Below are positions 11,001 to 24,213 of a DNA stretch of 64,000 nucleotides, piece after piece; the stretch's first letter is position 1; the number at the start of each line of letters is the position of its first letter. The stretch comes from Nemertoderma westbladi (lineage: Eukaryota; Xenacoelomorpha; Nemertodermatida; Nemertodermatidae): NCBI GenBank assembly GCA_032718475.1, contig JAUCBJ010006913.1, positions 16,113 through 80,112 of the forward strand, written 5' to 3'. A model generated the notes under the pieces. That model was not told the origin of the DNA, made no database searches, and saw only the letters and a list, made by a program, of their open reading frames with translations. Position numbers and translations under genes: made by a program.

Positions 11001-14000
11001 CATTGAAACTAAAACAAAAGAAGTGAGTAGTAGAGCCGGCCAAGACTCTACTACTGAAGTACCACCGCTATTCTGGTACACAAAAAGCATTGAAACTAAA
11101 ACAAAAGAAGTGAGTAGTAGAGCCGGCGAAGACTCTACTCCTGAAGTACCACCGCTATTCTGGTACACAAAAAGCATTGAAACTAAAACAAAAGAAGTGA
11201 GTAGTAGAGCCGGCGAAGACTCTACTACTGAAGTACCACCGCTATTCTGGTACACAAAAAGCATTGAAACTAAAACAAAAGAAGTGAGTAGTAGAGCCGG
11301 CCAAGACTCTACTACTGAAGTACCACCGCTATTCTGGTACACAAAAAGCATTGAAACTAAAACAAAAGAAGTGAGTAGTAGAGCCGGCGAAGACTCTACT
11401 CCTGAAGTACCACCGCTATTCTGGTACACAAAAAGCATTGAAACTAAAACAAAAGAAGTGAGTAGTAGAGCCGGCCAAGACTCTACTACTGAAGTACCAC
11501 CGCTATTCTGGTACACAAAAAGCATTGAAACTAAAACAAAAGAAGTGAGTAGTAGAGCCGGCCAAGACTCTACTCCTGAAGTACCACCGCTATTCTGGTA
11601 CACAAAAAGCATTGAAACTAAAACAAAATAAGTGAGAAGTAGAGCCGGCCAAGACTCTACTACTGAAGTACCACCGCTATTCTGGTACACAAAAAGCATT
11701 GAAACTAAAACAAAAGAAGTGAGTAGTAGAGCCGGCCAAGACTCTACTACTGAAGTACCACCGCTATTCTGGTACACAAAAAGCATTGAAACTAAAACAA
11801 AAGAAGTGAGTAGTAGAGCCGGCCAAGACTCTACTACTGAAGTACCACCGCTATTCTGGTACACAAAAAGCATTGAAACTAAAACAAAAGAAGTGAGTAG
11901 TAGAGCCGGCGAAGACTCTACTCCTGAAGTACCACCGCTATTCTGGTACACAAAAAGCATTGAAACTAAAACAAAAGAAGTGAGTAGTAGAGCCGGCCAA
12001 GACTCTACTACTGAAGTACCACCGCTATTCTGGTACACAAAAAGCATTGAAACTAAAACAAAAGAAGTGAGTAGTAGAGCCGGCCAAGACTCTACTACTG
12101 AAGTACCACCGCTATTCTGGTACACAAAAAGCATTGAAACTAAAACAAAAGAAGTGAGTAGTAGAGCCGGCCAAGACTCTACTACTGAAGTACCACCGCT
12201 ATTCTGGTACACAAAAAGCATTGAAACTAAAACAAAAGAAGTGAGTAGTAGAGCCGGCCAAGACTCTACTCCTGAAGTACCACCGCTATTCTGGTACACA
12301 AAAAGCATTGAAACTAAAACAAAATAAGTGAGAAGTAGAGCCGGCCAAGACTCTACTACTGAAGTACCACCGCTATTCTGGTACACAAAAAGCATTGAAA
12401 CTAAAACAAAAGAAGTGAGTAGTAGAGCCGGCCAAGACTCTACTACTGAAGTACCACCGCTATTCTGGTACACAAAAAGCATTGAAACTAAAACAAAAGA
12501 AGTGAGTAGTAGAGCCGGCCAAGACTCTACTACTGAAGTACCACCGCTATTCTGGTACACAAAAAGCATTGAAACTAAAACAAAAGAAGTGAGTAGTAGA
12601 GCCGGCCAAGACTCTACTACTGAAGTACCACCGCTATTCTGGTACACAAAAAGCATTGAAACTAAAACAAAAGAAGTGAGTAGTAGAGCCGGCGAAGACT
12701 CTACTCCTGAAGTACCACCGCTATTCTGGTACACAAAAAGCATTGAAACTAAAACAAAAGAAGTGAGTAGTAGAGCCGGCGAAGACTCTACTCCTGAAGT
12801 ACCACCGCTATTCTGGTACACAAAAAGCATTGAAACTAAAACAAAATAAGTGAGTAGTAGAGCCGGCGAAGACTCTACTCCTGAAGTACCACCGCTATTC
12901 TGGTACACAAAAAGCATTGAAACTAAAACAAAATAAGTGAGTAGTAGAGCCGGCCAAGACTCTACTACTGAAGTACCACCGCTATTCTGGTACACAAAAA
13001 CCATTGAAACTAAAACAAAATAAGTGAGTAGTAGAGCCGGCCAAGACTCTACTACTGAAGTACCACCGCTATTCTGGTACACAAAAACCATTGAAACTAA
13101 AACAAAATAAGTGAGTAGTAGAGCCGGCCAAGACTCTACTACTGAAGTACCACTGCTATTCTGGTACACAAAAAGCATTGAAACTAAAACAAAAGAAGTG
13201 AGTAGTAGAGCCGGCCAAGACTCTACTACTGAAGTACCACCGCTATTCTGGTACACAAAAACCATTGAAACTAAAACAAAATAAGTGAGTAGTAGAGCCG
13301 GCCAAGACTCTACTACTGAAGTACCACCGCTATTCTGGTACACAAAAAGCATTGAAATTAAAACAAAAGAAGTGAGTAGTAGAGCCGGCCAAGACTCTAC
13401 TACTGAAGTACCACCGCTATTCTGGTACACAAAAAGCATTGAAACTAAAACAAAAGAAGTGAGTAGTAGAGCCGGCCAAGACTCTACTACTGAAGTACCA
13501 CCGCTATTCTGGTACACAAAAACCATTGAAACTAAAACAAAATAAGTGAGTAGTAGAGCCGGCCAAGACTCTACTACTGAAGTACCACTGCTATTCTGGT
13601 ACACAAAAAGCATTGAAACTAAAACAAAAGAAGTGAGTAGTAGAGCCGGCCAAGACTCTACTACTGAAGTACCACCGCTATTCTGGTACACAAAAACCAT
13701 TGAAACTAAAACAAAATAAGTGAGTAGTAGAGCCGGCCAAGACTCTACTACTGAAGTACCACCGCTATTCTGGTACACAAAAAGCATTGAAATTAAAACA
13801 AAAGAAGTGAGTAGTAGAGCCGGCCAAGACTCTACTACTGAAGTACCACCGCTATTCTGGTACACAAAAAGCATTGAAACTAAAACAAAAGAAGTGAGTA
13901 GTAGAGCCGGCCAAGACTCTACTACTGAAGTACCACCGCTATTCTGGTACACAAAAACCATTGAAACTAAAACAAAATAAGTGAGTAGTAGAGCCGGCCA

Positions 14001-17000
14001 AGACTCTACTACTGAAGTACCACTGCTATTCTGGTACACAAAAAGCATTGAAACTAAAACAAAAGAAGTGAGTAGTAGAGCCGGCCAAGACTCTACTACT
14101 GAAGTACCACCGCTATTCTGGTACACAAAAACCATTGAAACTAAAACAAAATAAGTGAGTAGTAGAGCCGGCCAAGACTCTACTACTGAAGTACCACCGC
14201 TATTCTGGTACACAAAAAGCATTGAAATTAAAACAAAAGAAGTGAGTAGTAGAGCCGGCCAAGACTCTACTACTGAAGTACCACCGCTATTCTGGTACAC
14301 AAAAACCATTGAAACTAAAACAAAATAAGTGAGTAGTAGAGCCGGCCAAGACTCTACTACTGAAGTACCACCGCTATTCTGGTACACAAAAACCATTGAA
14401 ACTAAAACAAAATAAGTGAGTAGTAGAGCCGGCCAAGACTCTACTACTGAAGTACCACCGCTATTCTGGTAAACAAAAACCATTGAAACTAAAACAAAAT
14501 AAGTGAGTAGTAGAGCCGGCCAAGACTCTACTACTGAAGTACCACCGCTATTCTGGTACACAAAAACCATTGAAACTAAAACAAAATAAGTGAGTAGTAG
14601 AGCCGGCCAAGACTCTACTACTGAAGTACCACCGCTATTCTGGTACACAAAAACCATTGAAACTAAAACAAAATAAGTGAGTAGTAGAGCCGGCCAAGAC
14701 TCTACTACTGAAGTACCACTGCTATTCTGGTACACAAAAACCATTGAAACTAAAACAAAATAAGTGAGTAATAGAGCCGGCCAAGACTCTACTACTGAAG
14801 TACCACCGCTATTCTGGTACACAAAAAGCATTGAAACTAAAACAAAAGAAGTGAGTAGTAGAGCCGGCCAAGACTCTACTACTGAAGTACCACCGCTATT
14901 CTGGTACACAAAAAGCATTGAAACTAAAACAAAATAAGTGAGTAGTAGAGCCGGCCAAGACTCTACTACTGAAGTACCACCGCTATTCTGGTACACAAAA
15001 AGCATTGAAACTAAAACAAAAGAAGTGAGTAGTAGAGCCGGCCAAGACTCTACTACTGAAGTACCACCGCTATTCTGGTACACAAAAAGCATTGAAACTA
15101 AAACAAAAGAAGTGAGTAATAGAGCCGGCCAAGACTCTACTACTGAAGTACCACTGCTATTCTGGTACACAAAAAGCATTGAAATTAAAACAAAAGAAGT
15201 GAGTAGTAGAGCCGGCCAAGACTCTACTACTGAAGTACCACCGCTATTCTGGTACACAAAAACCATTGAAACTAAAACAAAATAAGTGAGTAGTAGAGCC
15301 GGCCAAGACTCTACTACTGAAGTACCACCGCTATTCTGGTACACAAAAAGCATTGAAATTAAAACAAAATAAGTGAGTAGTAGAGCCGGCCAAGACTCTA
15401 CTACTGAAGTACCACCGCTATTCTGGAACACAAAAAGCAATGAAACTAAAACAAAAGAAGTGAGTAGTAGAGCCGGCCAAGACTCTACTACTGAAGTACC
15501 ACCGCTATTCTGGTACACAAAAACCATTGAAACTAAAACAAAATAAGTGAGTAGTAGAGCCGGCCAAGACTCTACTACTGAAGTACCACCGCTATTCTGG
15601 TACACAAAAACCATTGAAACTAAAACAAAAGAAGTGAGTAGTAGAGCCGGCCAAGACTCTACTACTGAAGTACCACCGCTATTCTGGTACACAAAAACCA
15701 TTGAAACTAAAACAAAATAAGTGAGTAGTAGAGCCGGCCAAGACTCTACTACTGAAGTACCACCGCTATTCTGGTACACAAAAAGCATTGAAACTAAAAC
15801 AAAAGAAGTGAGTAGTAGAGCCGGCCAAGACTCTACTACTGAAGTACCACCGCTATTCTGGTACACAAAAACCATTGAAACTAAAACAAAAGAAGTGAGT
15901 AGTAGAGCCGGCCAAGACTCTACTACTGAAGTACCACCGCTATTCTGGTACACAAAAACCATTGAAACTAAAACAAAATAAGTGAGTAGTAGAGCCGGCC
16001 AAGACTCTACTACTGAAGTACCACCGCTATTCTGGTACACAAAAACCATTGAAACTAAAACAAAATAAGTGAGTAGTAGAGCCGGCCAAGACTCTACTAC
16101 TGAAGTACCACCGCTATTCTGGTACACAAAAAGCATTGAAACTAAAACAAAAGAAGTGAGTAGTAGAGCCGGCCAAGACTCTACTACTGAAGTACCACCG
16201 CTACTTTGGTACACAAAAACCATTGAAACTAAAACAAAATAAGTGAGTAGTAGAGCCGGCCAAGACTCTACTACTGAAGTACCACCGCTATTCTGGTACA
16301 CAAAAACCATTGAAACTAAAACAAAATAAGTGAGTAATAGAGCCGGCCAAGACTCTACTACTGAAGTACCACCGCTATTCTGGTACACAAAAAGCATTGA
16401 AACTAAAACAAAAGAAGTGAGTAGTAGAGCCGGCCAAGACTCTACTACTGAAGTACCACCGCTATTCTGGTACACAAAAAGCATTGAAACTAAAACAAAA
16501 GAAGTGAGTAGTAGAGCCGGCCAAGACTCTACTACTGAAGTACCACCGCTATTCTGGTACACAAAAAGCATTGAAACTAAAACAAAAGAAGTGAGTAGTA
16601 GAGCCGGCCAAGACTCTACTACTGAAGTACCACCGCTATTCTGGTACACAAAAAGCATTGAAACTAAAACAAAAGAAGTGAGTAATAGAGCCGGCCAAGA
16701 CTCTACTACTGAAGTACCACTGCTATTCTGGTACACAAAAAGCATTGAAATTAAAACAAAAGAAGTGAGTAGTAGAGCCGGCCAAGACTCTACTACTGAA
16801 GTACCACCGCTATTCTGGTACACAAAAAGCATTGAAACTAAAACAAAAGAAGTGAGTAGTAGAGCCGGCCAAGACTCTACTCCTGAAGTACCACCGCTAT
16901 TCTGGTACACAAAAACCATTGAAACTAAAACAAAAGAAGTGAGTAGTAGAGCCGGCCAAGACTCTACTACTGAAGTACCACCGCTATTCTGGTACACAAA

Positions 17001-20000
17001 AAGCATTGAAACTAAAACAAAAGAAGTGAGTAGTAGAGCCGGCCAAGACTCTACTCCTGAAGTACCACGGCTATTCTGGTACACAAAAAGCATTGAAACT
17101 AAAACAAAATAAGTGAGTAGTAGAGCCGGCCAAGACTCTACTACTGAAGTACCACCGCTATTCTGGTACACAAAAAACATTGAAATTAAAACAAAAGAAG
17201 TGAGTAGTAGAGCCGGCCAAGACTCTACTACTGAAGTACCACCGCTATTCTGGTACACAAAAAGCATTGAAACTAAAACAAAAGAAGTGAGTAGTAGAGC
17301 CGGCCAAGACTCTACTACTGAAGTACCACCGCTATTCTGGTACACAAAAAGCATTGAAACTAAAACAAAAGAAGTGAGTAGTAGAGCCGGCCAAGACTCT
17401 ACTACTGAAGTACCACCGCTATTCTGGTACACAAAAAGCATTGAAACTAAAACAAAAGAAGTGAGTAGTAGAGCCGGCCAAGACTCTACTACTGAAGTAC
17501 CACCGCTATTCTGGTACACAAAAAGCATTGAAACTAAAACAAAAGAAGTGAGTAGTAGAGCCGGCCAAGACTCTACTACTGAAGTACCACCGCTATTCTG
17601 GTACACAAAAAGCATTGAAACTAAAACAAAATAAGTGAGTAGTAGAGCCGGCCAAGACTCTACTACTGAAGTACCACCGCTATTCTGGTACACAAAAAGC
17701 ATTGAAACTAAAACAAAAGAAGTGAGTAGTAGAGCCGGCCAAGACTCTACTACTGAAGTACCACCGCTATTCTGGTACACAAAAAGCATTGAAACTAAAA
17801 CAAAATAAGTGAGTAGTAGAGCCGGCCAAGACTCTACTACTGAAGTACCACCGCTATTCTGGTACACAAAAAGCATTGAAACTAAAACAAAAGAAGTGAG
17901 TAGTAGAGCCGGCCAAGACTCTACTACTGAAGTACCACCGCTATTCTGGTACACAAAAAGCATTGAAACTAAAACAAAAGAAGTGAGTAGTAGAGCCGGC
18001 CAAGACTCTACTACTGAAGTACCACCGCTATTCTGGTACACAAAAAGCATTGAAACTAAAACAAAAGAAGTGAGTAGTAGAGCCGGCCAAGACTCTACTA
18101 CTGAAGTACCACCGCTATTCTGGTACACAAAAAGCATTGAAACTAAAACAAAAGAAGTGAGTAGTAGAGCCGGCCAAGACTCTACTACTGAAGTACCACC
18201 GCTATTCTGGTACACAAAAAGCATTGAAACTAAAACAAAAGAAGTGAGTAGTAGAGCCGGCCAAGACTCTACTACTGAAGTACCACCGCTATTCTGGTAC
18301 ACAAAAAGCATTGAAATTAAAACAAAAGAAGTGAGTAGTAGAGCCGGCCAAGACTCTACTACTGAAGTACCACCGCTATTCTGGTACACAAAAAGCATTG
18401 AAACTAAAACAAAAGAAGTGAGTAGTAGAGCCGGCCAAGACTCTACTCCTGAAGTACCACCGCTATTCTGGTACACAAAAACCATTGAAACTAAAACAAA
18501 AGAAGTGAGTAGTAGAGCCGGCCAAGACTCTACTACTGAAGTACCACCGCTATTCTGGTACACAAAAAGCATTGAAACTAAAACAAAAGAAGTGAGTAGT
18601 AGAGCCGGCCAAGACTCTACTCCTGAAGTACCACGGCTATTCTGGTACACAAAAAGCATTGAAACTAAAACAAAATAAGTGAGTAGTAGAGCCGGCCAAG
18701 ACTCTACTACTGAAGTACCACCGCTATTCTGGTACACAAAAAGCATTGAAATTAAAACAAAAGAAGTGAGTAGTAGAGCCGGCCAAGACTCTACTACTGA
18801 AGTACCACCGCTATTCTGGTACACAAAAAGCATTGAAACTAAAACAAAAGAAGTGAGTAGTAGAGCCGGCCAAGACTCTACTACTGAAGTACCACCGCTA
18901 TTCTGGTACACAAAAAGCATTGAAACTAAAACAAAAGAAGTGAGTAGTAGAGCCGGCCAAGACTCTACTACTGAAGTACCACCGCTATTCTGGTACACAA
19001 AAAGCATTGAAACTAAAACAAAAGAAGTGAGTAGTAGAGCCGGCCAAGACTCTACTACTGAAGTACCACCGCTATTCTGGTACACAAAAAGCATTGAAAC
19101 TAAAACAAAAGAAGTGAGTAGTAGAGCCGGCCAAGACTCTACTACTGAAGTACCACCGCTATTCTGGTACACAAAAAGCATTGAAACTAAAACAAAAGAA
19201 GTGAGTAATAGAGCCGGCCAAGACTCTACTACTGAAGTACCACTGCTATTCTGGTACACAAAAAGCATTGAAATTAAAACAAAAGAAGTGAGTAGTAGAG
19301 CCGGCCAAGACTCTACTACTGAAGTACCACCGCTATTCTGGTACACAAAAAGCATTGAAACTAAAACAAAAGAAGTGAGTAGTAGAGCCGGCCAAGACTC
19401 TACTCCTGAAGTACCACCGCTATTCTGGTACACAAAAACCATTGAAACTAAAACAAAAGAAGTGAGTAGTAGAGCCGGCCAAGACTCTACTACTGAAGTA
19501 CCACCGCTATTCTGGTACACAAAAAGCATTGAAACTAAAACAAAAGAAGTGAGTAGTAGAGCCGGCCAAGACTCTACTCCTGAAGTACCACGGCTATTCT
19601 GGTACACAAAAAGCATTGAAACTAAAACAAAATAAGTGAGTAGTAGAGCCGGCCAAGACTCTACTACTGAAGTACCACCGCTATTCTGGTACACAAAAAG
19701 CATTGAAATTAAAACAAAAGAAGTGAGTAGTAGAGCCGGCCAAGACTCTACTACTGAAGTACCACCGCTATTCTGGTACACAAAAAGCATTGAAACTAAA
19801 ACAAAAGAAGTGAGTAGTAGAGCCGGCCAAGACTCTACTACTGAAGTACCACCGCTATTCTGGTACACAAAAAGCATTGAAACTAAAACAAAAGAAGTGA
19901 GTAGTAGAGCCGGCCAAGACTCTACTACTGAAGTACCACCGCTATTCTGGTACACAAAAAGCATTGAAACTAAAACAAAAGAAGTGAGTAGTAGAGCCGG

Positions 20001-23000
20001 CCAAGACTCTACTACTGAAGTACCACCGCTATTCTGGTACACAAAAAGCATTGAAACTAAAACAAAAGAAGTGAGTAGTAGAGCCGGCCAAGACTCTACT
20101 ACTGAAGTACCACCGCTATTCTGGTACACAAAAAGCATTGAAACTAAAACAAAATAAGTGAGTAGTAGAGCCGGCCAAGACTCTACTACTGAAGTACCAC
20201 CGCTATTCTGGTACACAAAAAGCATTGAAACTAAAACAAAAGAAGTGAGTAGTAGAGCCGGCCAAGACTCTACTACTGAAGTACCACCGCTATTCTGGTA
20301 CACAAAAAGCATTGAAACTAAAACAAAATAAGTGAGTAGTAGAGCCGGCCAAGACTCTACTACTGAAGTACCACCGCTATTCTGGTACACAAAAAGCATT
20401 GAAACTAAAACAAAAGAAGTGAGTAGTAGACCCGGCCAAGACTCTACTACTGAAGTACCACCGCTATTCTGGTACACAAAAAGCATTGAAACTAAAACAA
20501 AATAAGTGAGTAGTAGAGCCGGCCAAGACTCTACTACTGAAGTACCACCGCTATTCTGGTACACAAAAAGCATTGAAACTAAAACAAAAGAAGTGAGTAG
20601 TAGAGCCGGCCAAGACTCTACTACTGAAGTACCACCGCTATTCTGGTACACAAAAAGCATTGAAACTAAAACAAAAGAAGTGAGTAGTAGAGCCGGCCAA
20701 GACTCTACTACTGAAGTACCACCGCTATTCTGGTACACAAAAAGCATTGAAACTAAAACAAAAGAAGTGAGTAGTAGAGCCGGCCAAGACTCTACTACTG
20801 AAGTACCACCGCTATTCTGGTACACAAAAAGCATTGAAATTAAAACAAAAGAAGTGAGTAGTAGAGCCGGCCAAGACTCTACTACTGAAGTACCACCGCT
20901 ATTCTGGTACACAAAAAGCATTGAAACTAAAACAAAAGAAGTGAGTAGTAGAGCCGGCCAAGACTCTACTCCTGAAGTACCACCGCTATTCTGGTACACA
21001 AAAACCATTGAAACTAAAACAAAAGAAGTGAGTAGTAGAGCCGGCCAAGACTCTACTACTGAAGTACCACCGCTATTCTGGTACACAAAAAGCATTGAAA
21101 CTAAAACAAAAGAAGTGAGTAGTAGAGCCAGCCAAGACTCTACTCCTGAAGTACCACGGCTATTCTGGTACACAAAAAGCATTGAAACTAAAACAAAATA
21201 AGTGAGTAGTAGAGCCGGCCAAGACTCTACTACTGAAGTACCACCGCTATTCTGGTACACAAAAAGCATTGAAATTAAAACAAAAGAAGTGAGTAGTAGA
21301 GCCGGCCAAGACTCTACTACTGAAGTACCACCGCTATTCTGGTACACAAAAAGCATTGAAACTAAAACAAAAGAAGTGAGTAGTAGAGCCGGCCAAGACT
21401 CTACTACTGAAGTACCACCGCTATTCTGGTACACAAAAAGCATTGAAACTAAAACAAAAGAAGTGAGTAGTAGAGCCGGCCAAGACTCTACTACTGAAGT
21501 ACCACCGCTATTCTGGTACACAAAAAGCATTGAAACTAAAACAAAAGAAGTGAGTAGTAGAGCCGGCCAAGACTCTACTACTGAAGTACCACCGCTATTC
21601 TGGTACACAAAAACCATTGAAACTAAAACAAAAGAAGTGAGTAGTAGAGCCGGCCAAGACTCTACTACTGAAGTACCACCGCTATTCTGGTACACAAAAA
21701 CCATTGAAACTAAAACAAAATAAGTGAGTAGTAGAGCCGGCCAAGACTCTACTACTGAAGTACCACCGCTACTTTGGTACACAAAAAGCATTGAAACTAA
21801 AACAAAAGAAGTGAGTAGTAGAGCCGGCCAAGACTCTACTACTGAAGTACCACCGCTATTCTGGTACACAAAAAGCATTGAAACTAAAACAAAAGAAGTG
21901 AGTAGTAGACCCGGCCAAGACTCTACTACTGAAGTACCACCGCTATTCTGGTACACAAAAACCATTGAAACTAAAACAAAAGATGTGAGTAGTAGAGCCG
22001 GCCAAGACTCTACTACTGAAGTACCACCGCTATTCTGGTACACAAAAACCATTGAAACTAAAACAAAAGATGTGAGTAGTAGACCCGGCCAAGACTCTAC
22101 TACTGAAGTACCACCGCTACTTTGGTACACAAAAAGCATTGAAACTAAAACAAAAGATGTGAGTAGTAGAGCCGGCCAAGACTCTACTACTGAAGTACCA
22201 CCGCTACTTTGGTACACAAAAAGCATTGAAACTAAAACAAAAGAAGTGAGTAGTAGAGCCGGCCAAGACTCTACTACTGAAGTACCACCGCTACTTTGGT
22301 ACACAAAAAGCATTGAAACTAAAACAAAATAAGTGAGTAGTAGAGCCGGCCAAGACTCTACTACTGAAGTACCACCGCTATTCTGGTACACAAAAAGCAT
22401 TGAAACTAAAACAAAATAAGTGAGTAGTAGAGCCGGCCAAGACTCTACTACTGAAGTACCACCGCTATTCTGATACACAAAAAGCATTGAAACTAAAACA
22501 AAAGAAGTGAGTAGTAGAGCCGGCCAAACCTCTACTACTGAAGTACCACCGCTATTCTGGTACACAAAAAGCATTGAAACTAAAACAAAATAAGTGAGTA
22601 GTAGAGCCGGCCAAGACTCTACTACTGAAGTACCACCGCTATTCTGGTACACAAAAAGCATTGAAACTAAAACAAAAGAAGTGAGTAGTAGAGCCGGCCA
22701 AGACTCTACTACTGAAGTACCACCGCTATTCTGGTACACAAAAAGCATTGAAACTAAAACAAAAGAAGTGAGTAGTAGAGCCGGCCAAGACTCTACTACT
22801 GAAGTACCACCGCTATTCTGGTACACAAAAAGCATTGAAACTAAAACAAAAGAAGTGAGTAGTAGAGCCGGCCAAGACTCTACTACTGAAGTACCACCGC
22901 TATTCTGGTACACAAAAAGCATTGAAACTAAAACAAAAGAAGTGAGTAGTAGAGCCGGCCAAGACTCTACTACTGAAGTACCACCGCTATTCTGGTACAC

Positions 23001-23254
23001 AAAAACCATTGAAACTAAAACAAAATAAGTGAGTAGTAGAGCCGGCCAAGACTCTACTACTGAAGTACCACCGCTATTCTGGTACACAAAAACCATTGAA
23101 ACTAAAACAAAATAAGTGAGTAGTAGAGCCGGCCAAGACTCTACTACTGAAGTACCACCGCTACTTTGGTACACAAAAAGCATTGAAACTAAAACAAAAG
23201 ATGTGAGTAGTAGAGCCGGCCAAGACTCTACTACTGAAGTACCACCGCTATTCT
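8032..23254. repeat. 87-bp satellite, first block (175 monomers)
   Basis: The block is 15,223 bp, that is 175 monomers of 87 bp less two bases, with no net indel. Monomers begin TACACAAAAAGCATTGAAAC and differ at a small set of sites: AAAAGAAG/AAAATAAG, AAAAGC/AAAACC, ACTGAAG/CCTGAAG, GGCCAA/GGCGAA, CTATTCTGG/CTACTTTGG, AAACTAAA/AAATTAAA. The same variant combinations recur at multiples of 87: the SIEIKTK-type monomer group recurs at 17113, 18679, 19636 and 21202 (spacings of 18, 11 and 18 monomers), a five-monomer block repeats at 13285, 13720 and 14155, and the 9109 and 10849 blocks are 20 monomers apart. This shows block-wise (higher-order) amplification. Each monomer carries the dyad AGTAGTAGAG...CTCTACTACT. 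Confidence 0.98.
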
Positions 23255-23428
23255 TTCCCGTCTCTTAGTATAATATATTTAGTTAAACTATATCTATAGC
23301 TAATAAATATAACAAATTCACATAGTTGAAAATTATTACGAGATCAAAAATTATATATAGAGTTACACACAAAAAAAAAAAATCATTAACATCAGTTTCT
23401 TCGTGGTCTTGTCTGCACTCGTTGTGGT

Positions 23429-24213
23429 CTACGGCGGTGGGGCAACATCCGCATTCGCATGCACAATGGCTATGTCTGCAACTGAATTTGTGCAGCGAAT
23501 GGGTCGTCTAGCAGCCGACCGGTGTCCACGGAGACACATGAGGGCCGACCGCAACAACGCGAAGTTCAACTTTCGCCGAACCCATGTGATGCACTCCGCA
23601 TACCGCGTTTCTCTCTTCTCCGCCAGGCGGTGCGCCAACCGCTTCACCAGATGTATGGCTGAAGGCGCCATACCACCAAACGCAGAAAATATCAGAGGCG
23701 TGAAGGTGGCGTGTTCCACCTCCCTCACTCGTTCCTGATACTTTAGGTTCTTCCGCGCTTCATGGTAAAGGTGGGCTGACGGTAGGGACATGGCAGCATT
23801 AGTTTCTGCCAGTGGATTGAAGACTGAGACGTCTAGGAACGTCTTCTGGAACCGATTGCCCCAGAAGCCGCTCACTGAGACGTCCAATCTCGCCAGCTGG
23901 TCCGTTGAAGTGCTGCGGTGTTCAAACTGCTCGCCCGTTAGCGGTTGGAGGACTGGCTCCACAGCCACATTATGTGACACCTCCGTCAGAGCATCAGCGA
24001 CAAAGTCCCGGATCTCGTTGTACCTGATGGAAGGAAATCCTCCAGTGGGGCACGACAGAACGTGGGTAGGAGAAAATCGCTCCCCACAGACACAACGAGA
24101 CGGTAGAGACTTTGGTATCCACCCATATCGGAGGCACAGGGCATCCCTGAATTCACCCTTGTCCAGGTGGGTGTCCTGGAGGATGAGTGGCTTGGTGTTG
24201 AGCCAGATACCTT
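23429..24213 (-). pseudogene. Zinc knuckle plus restriction-like endonuclease domain (frameshifted C-terminus of the RT protein)
   Basis: Read from about 24213 leftward in a frame different from the RT frame, this stretch continues the RT protein. It has a knuckle C-V-C-G...H-V-L-S-C-P near 24075, then R-Y-N-E-I-R-D, an A-R-L-D-V motif and F-L-D-V-S-V, which match the R-x-x-I-R / (R/P)D / DVxV layout of the PD-(D/E)xK endonuclease of non-LTR elements. A further conserved block reads F-T-P-L-I-F-S-A-F-G-G-M. The stop is at 23429. The domain would nick the target DNA to prime reverse transcription. One indel near 24200-24215 separates it from the RT frame, so the copy is probably inactive unless that is a sequencing error. 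Confidence 0.7.

Noticed and set aside
8001-23183. A 5,060-codon open frame on the - strand across the 87-bp satellite
   Set aside because: 87 is divisible by three, so an open monomer gives an open array. Variants between monomers are almost all amino-acid changing, showing no protein constraint. The + strand frames here are likewise shadows.
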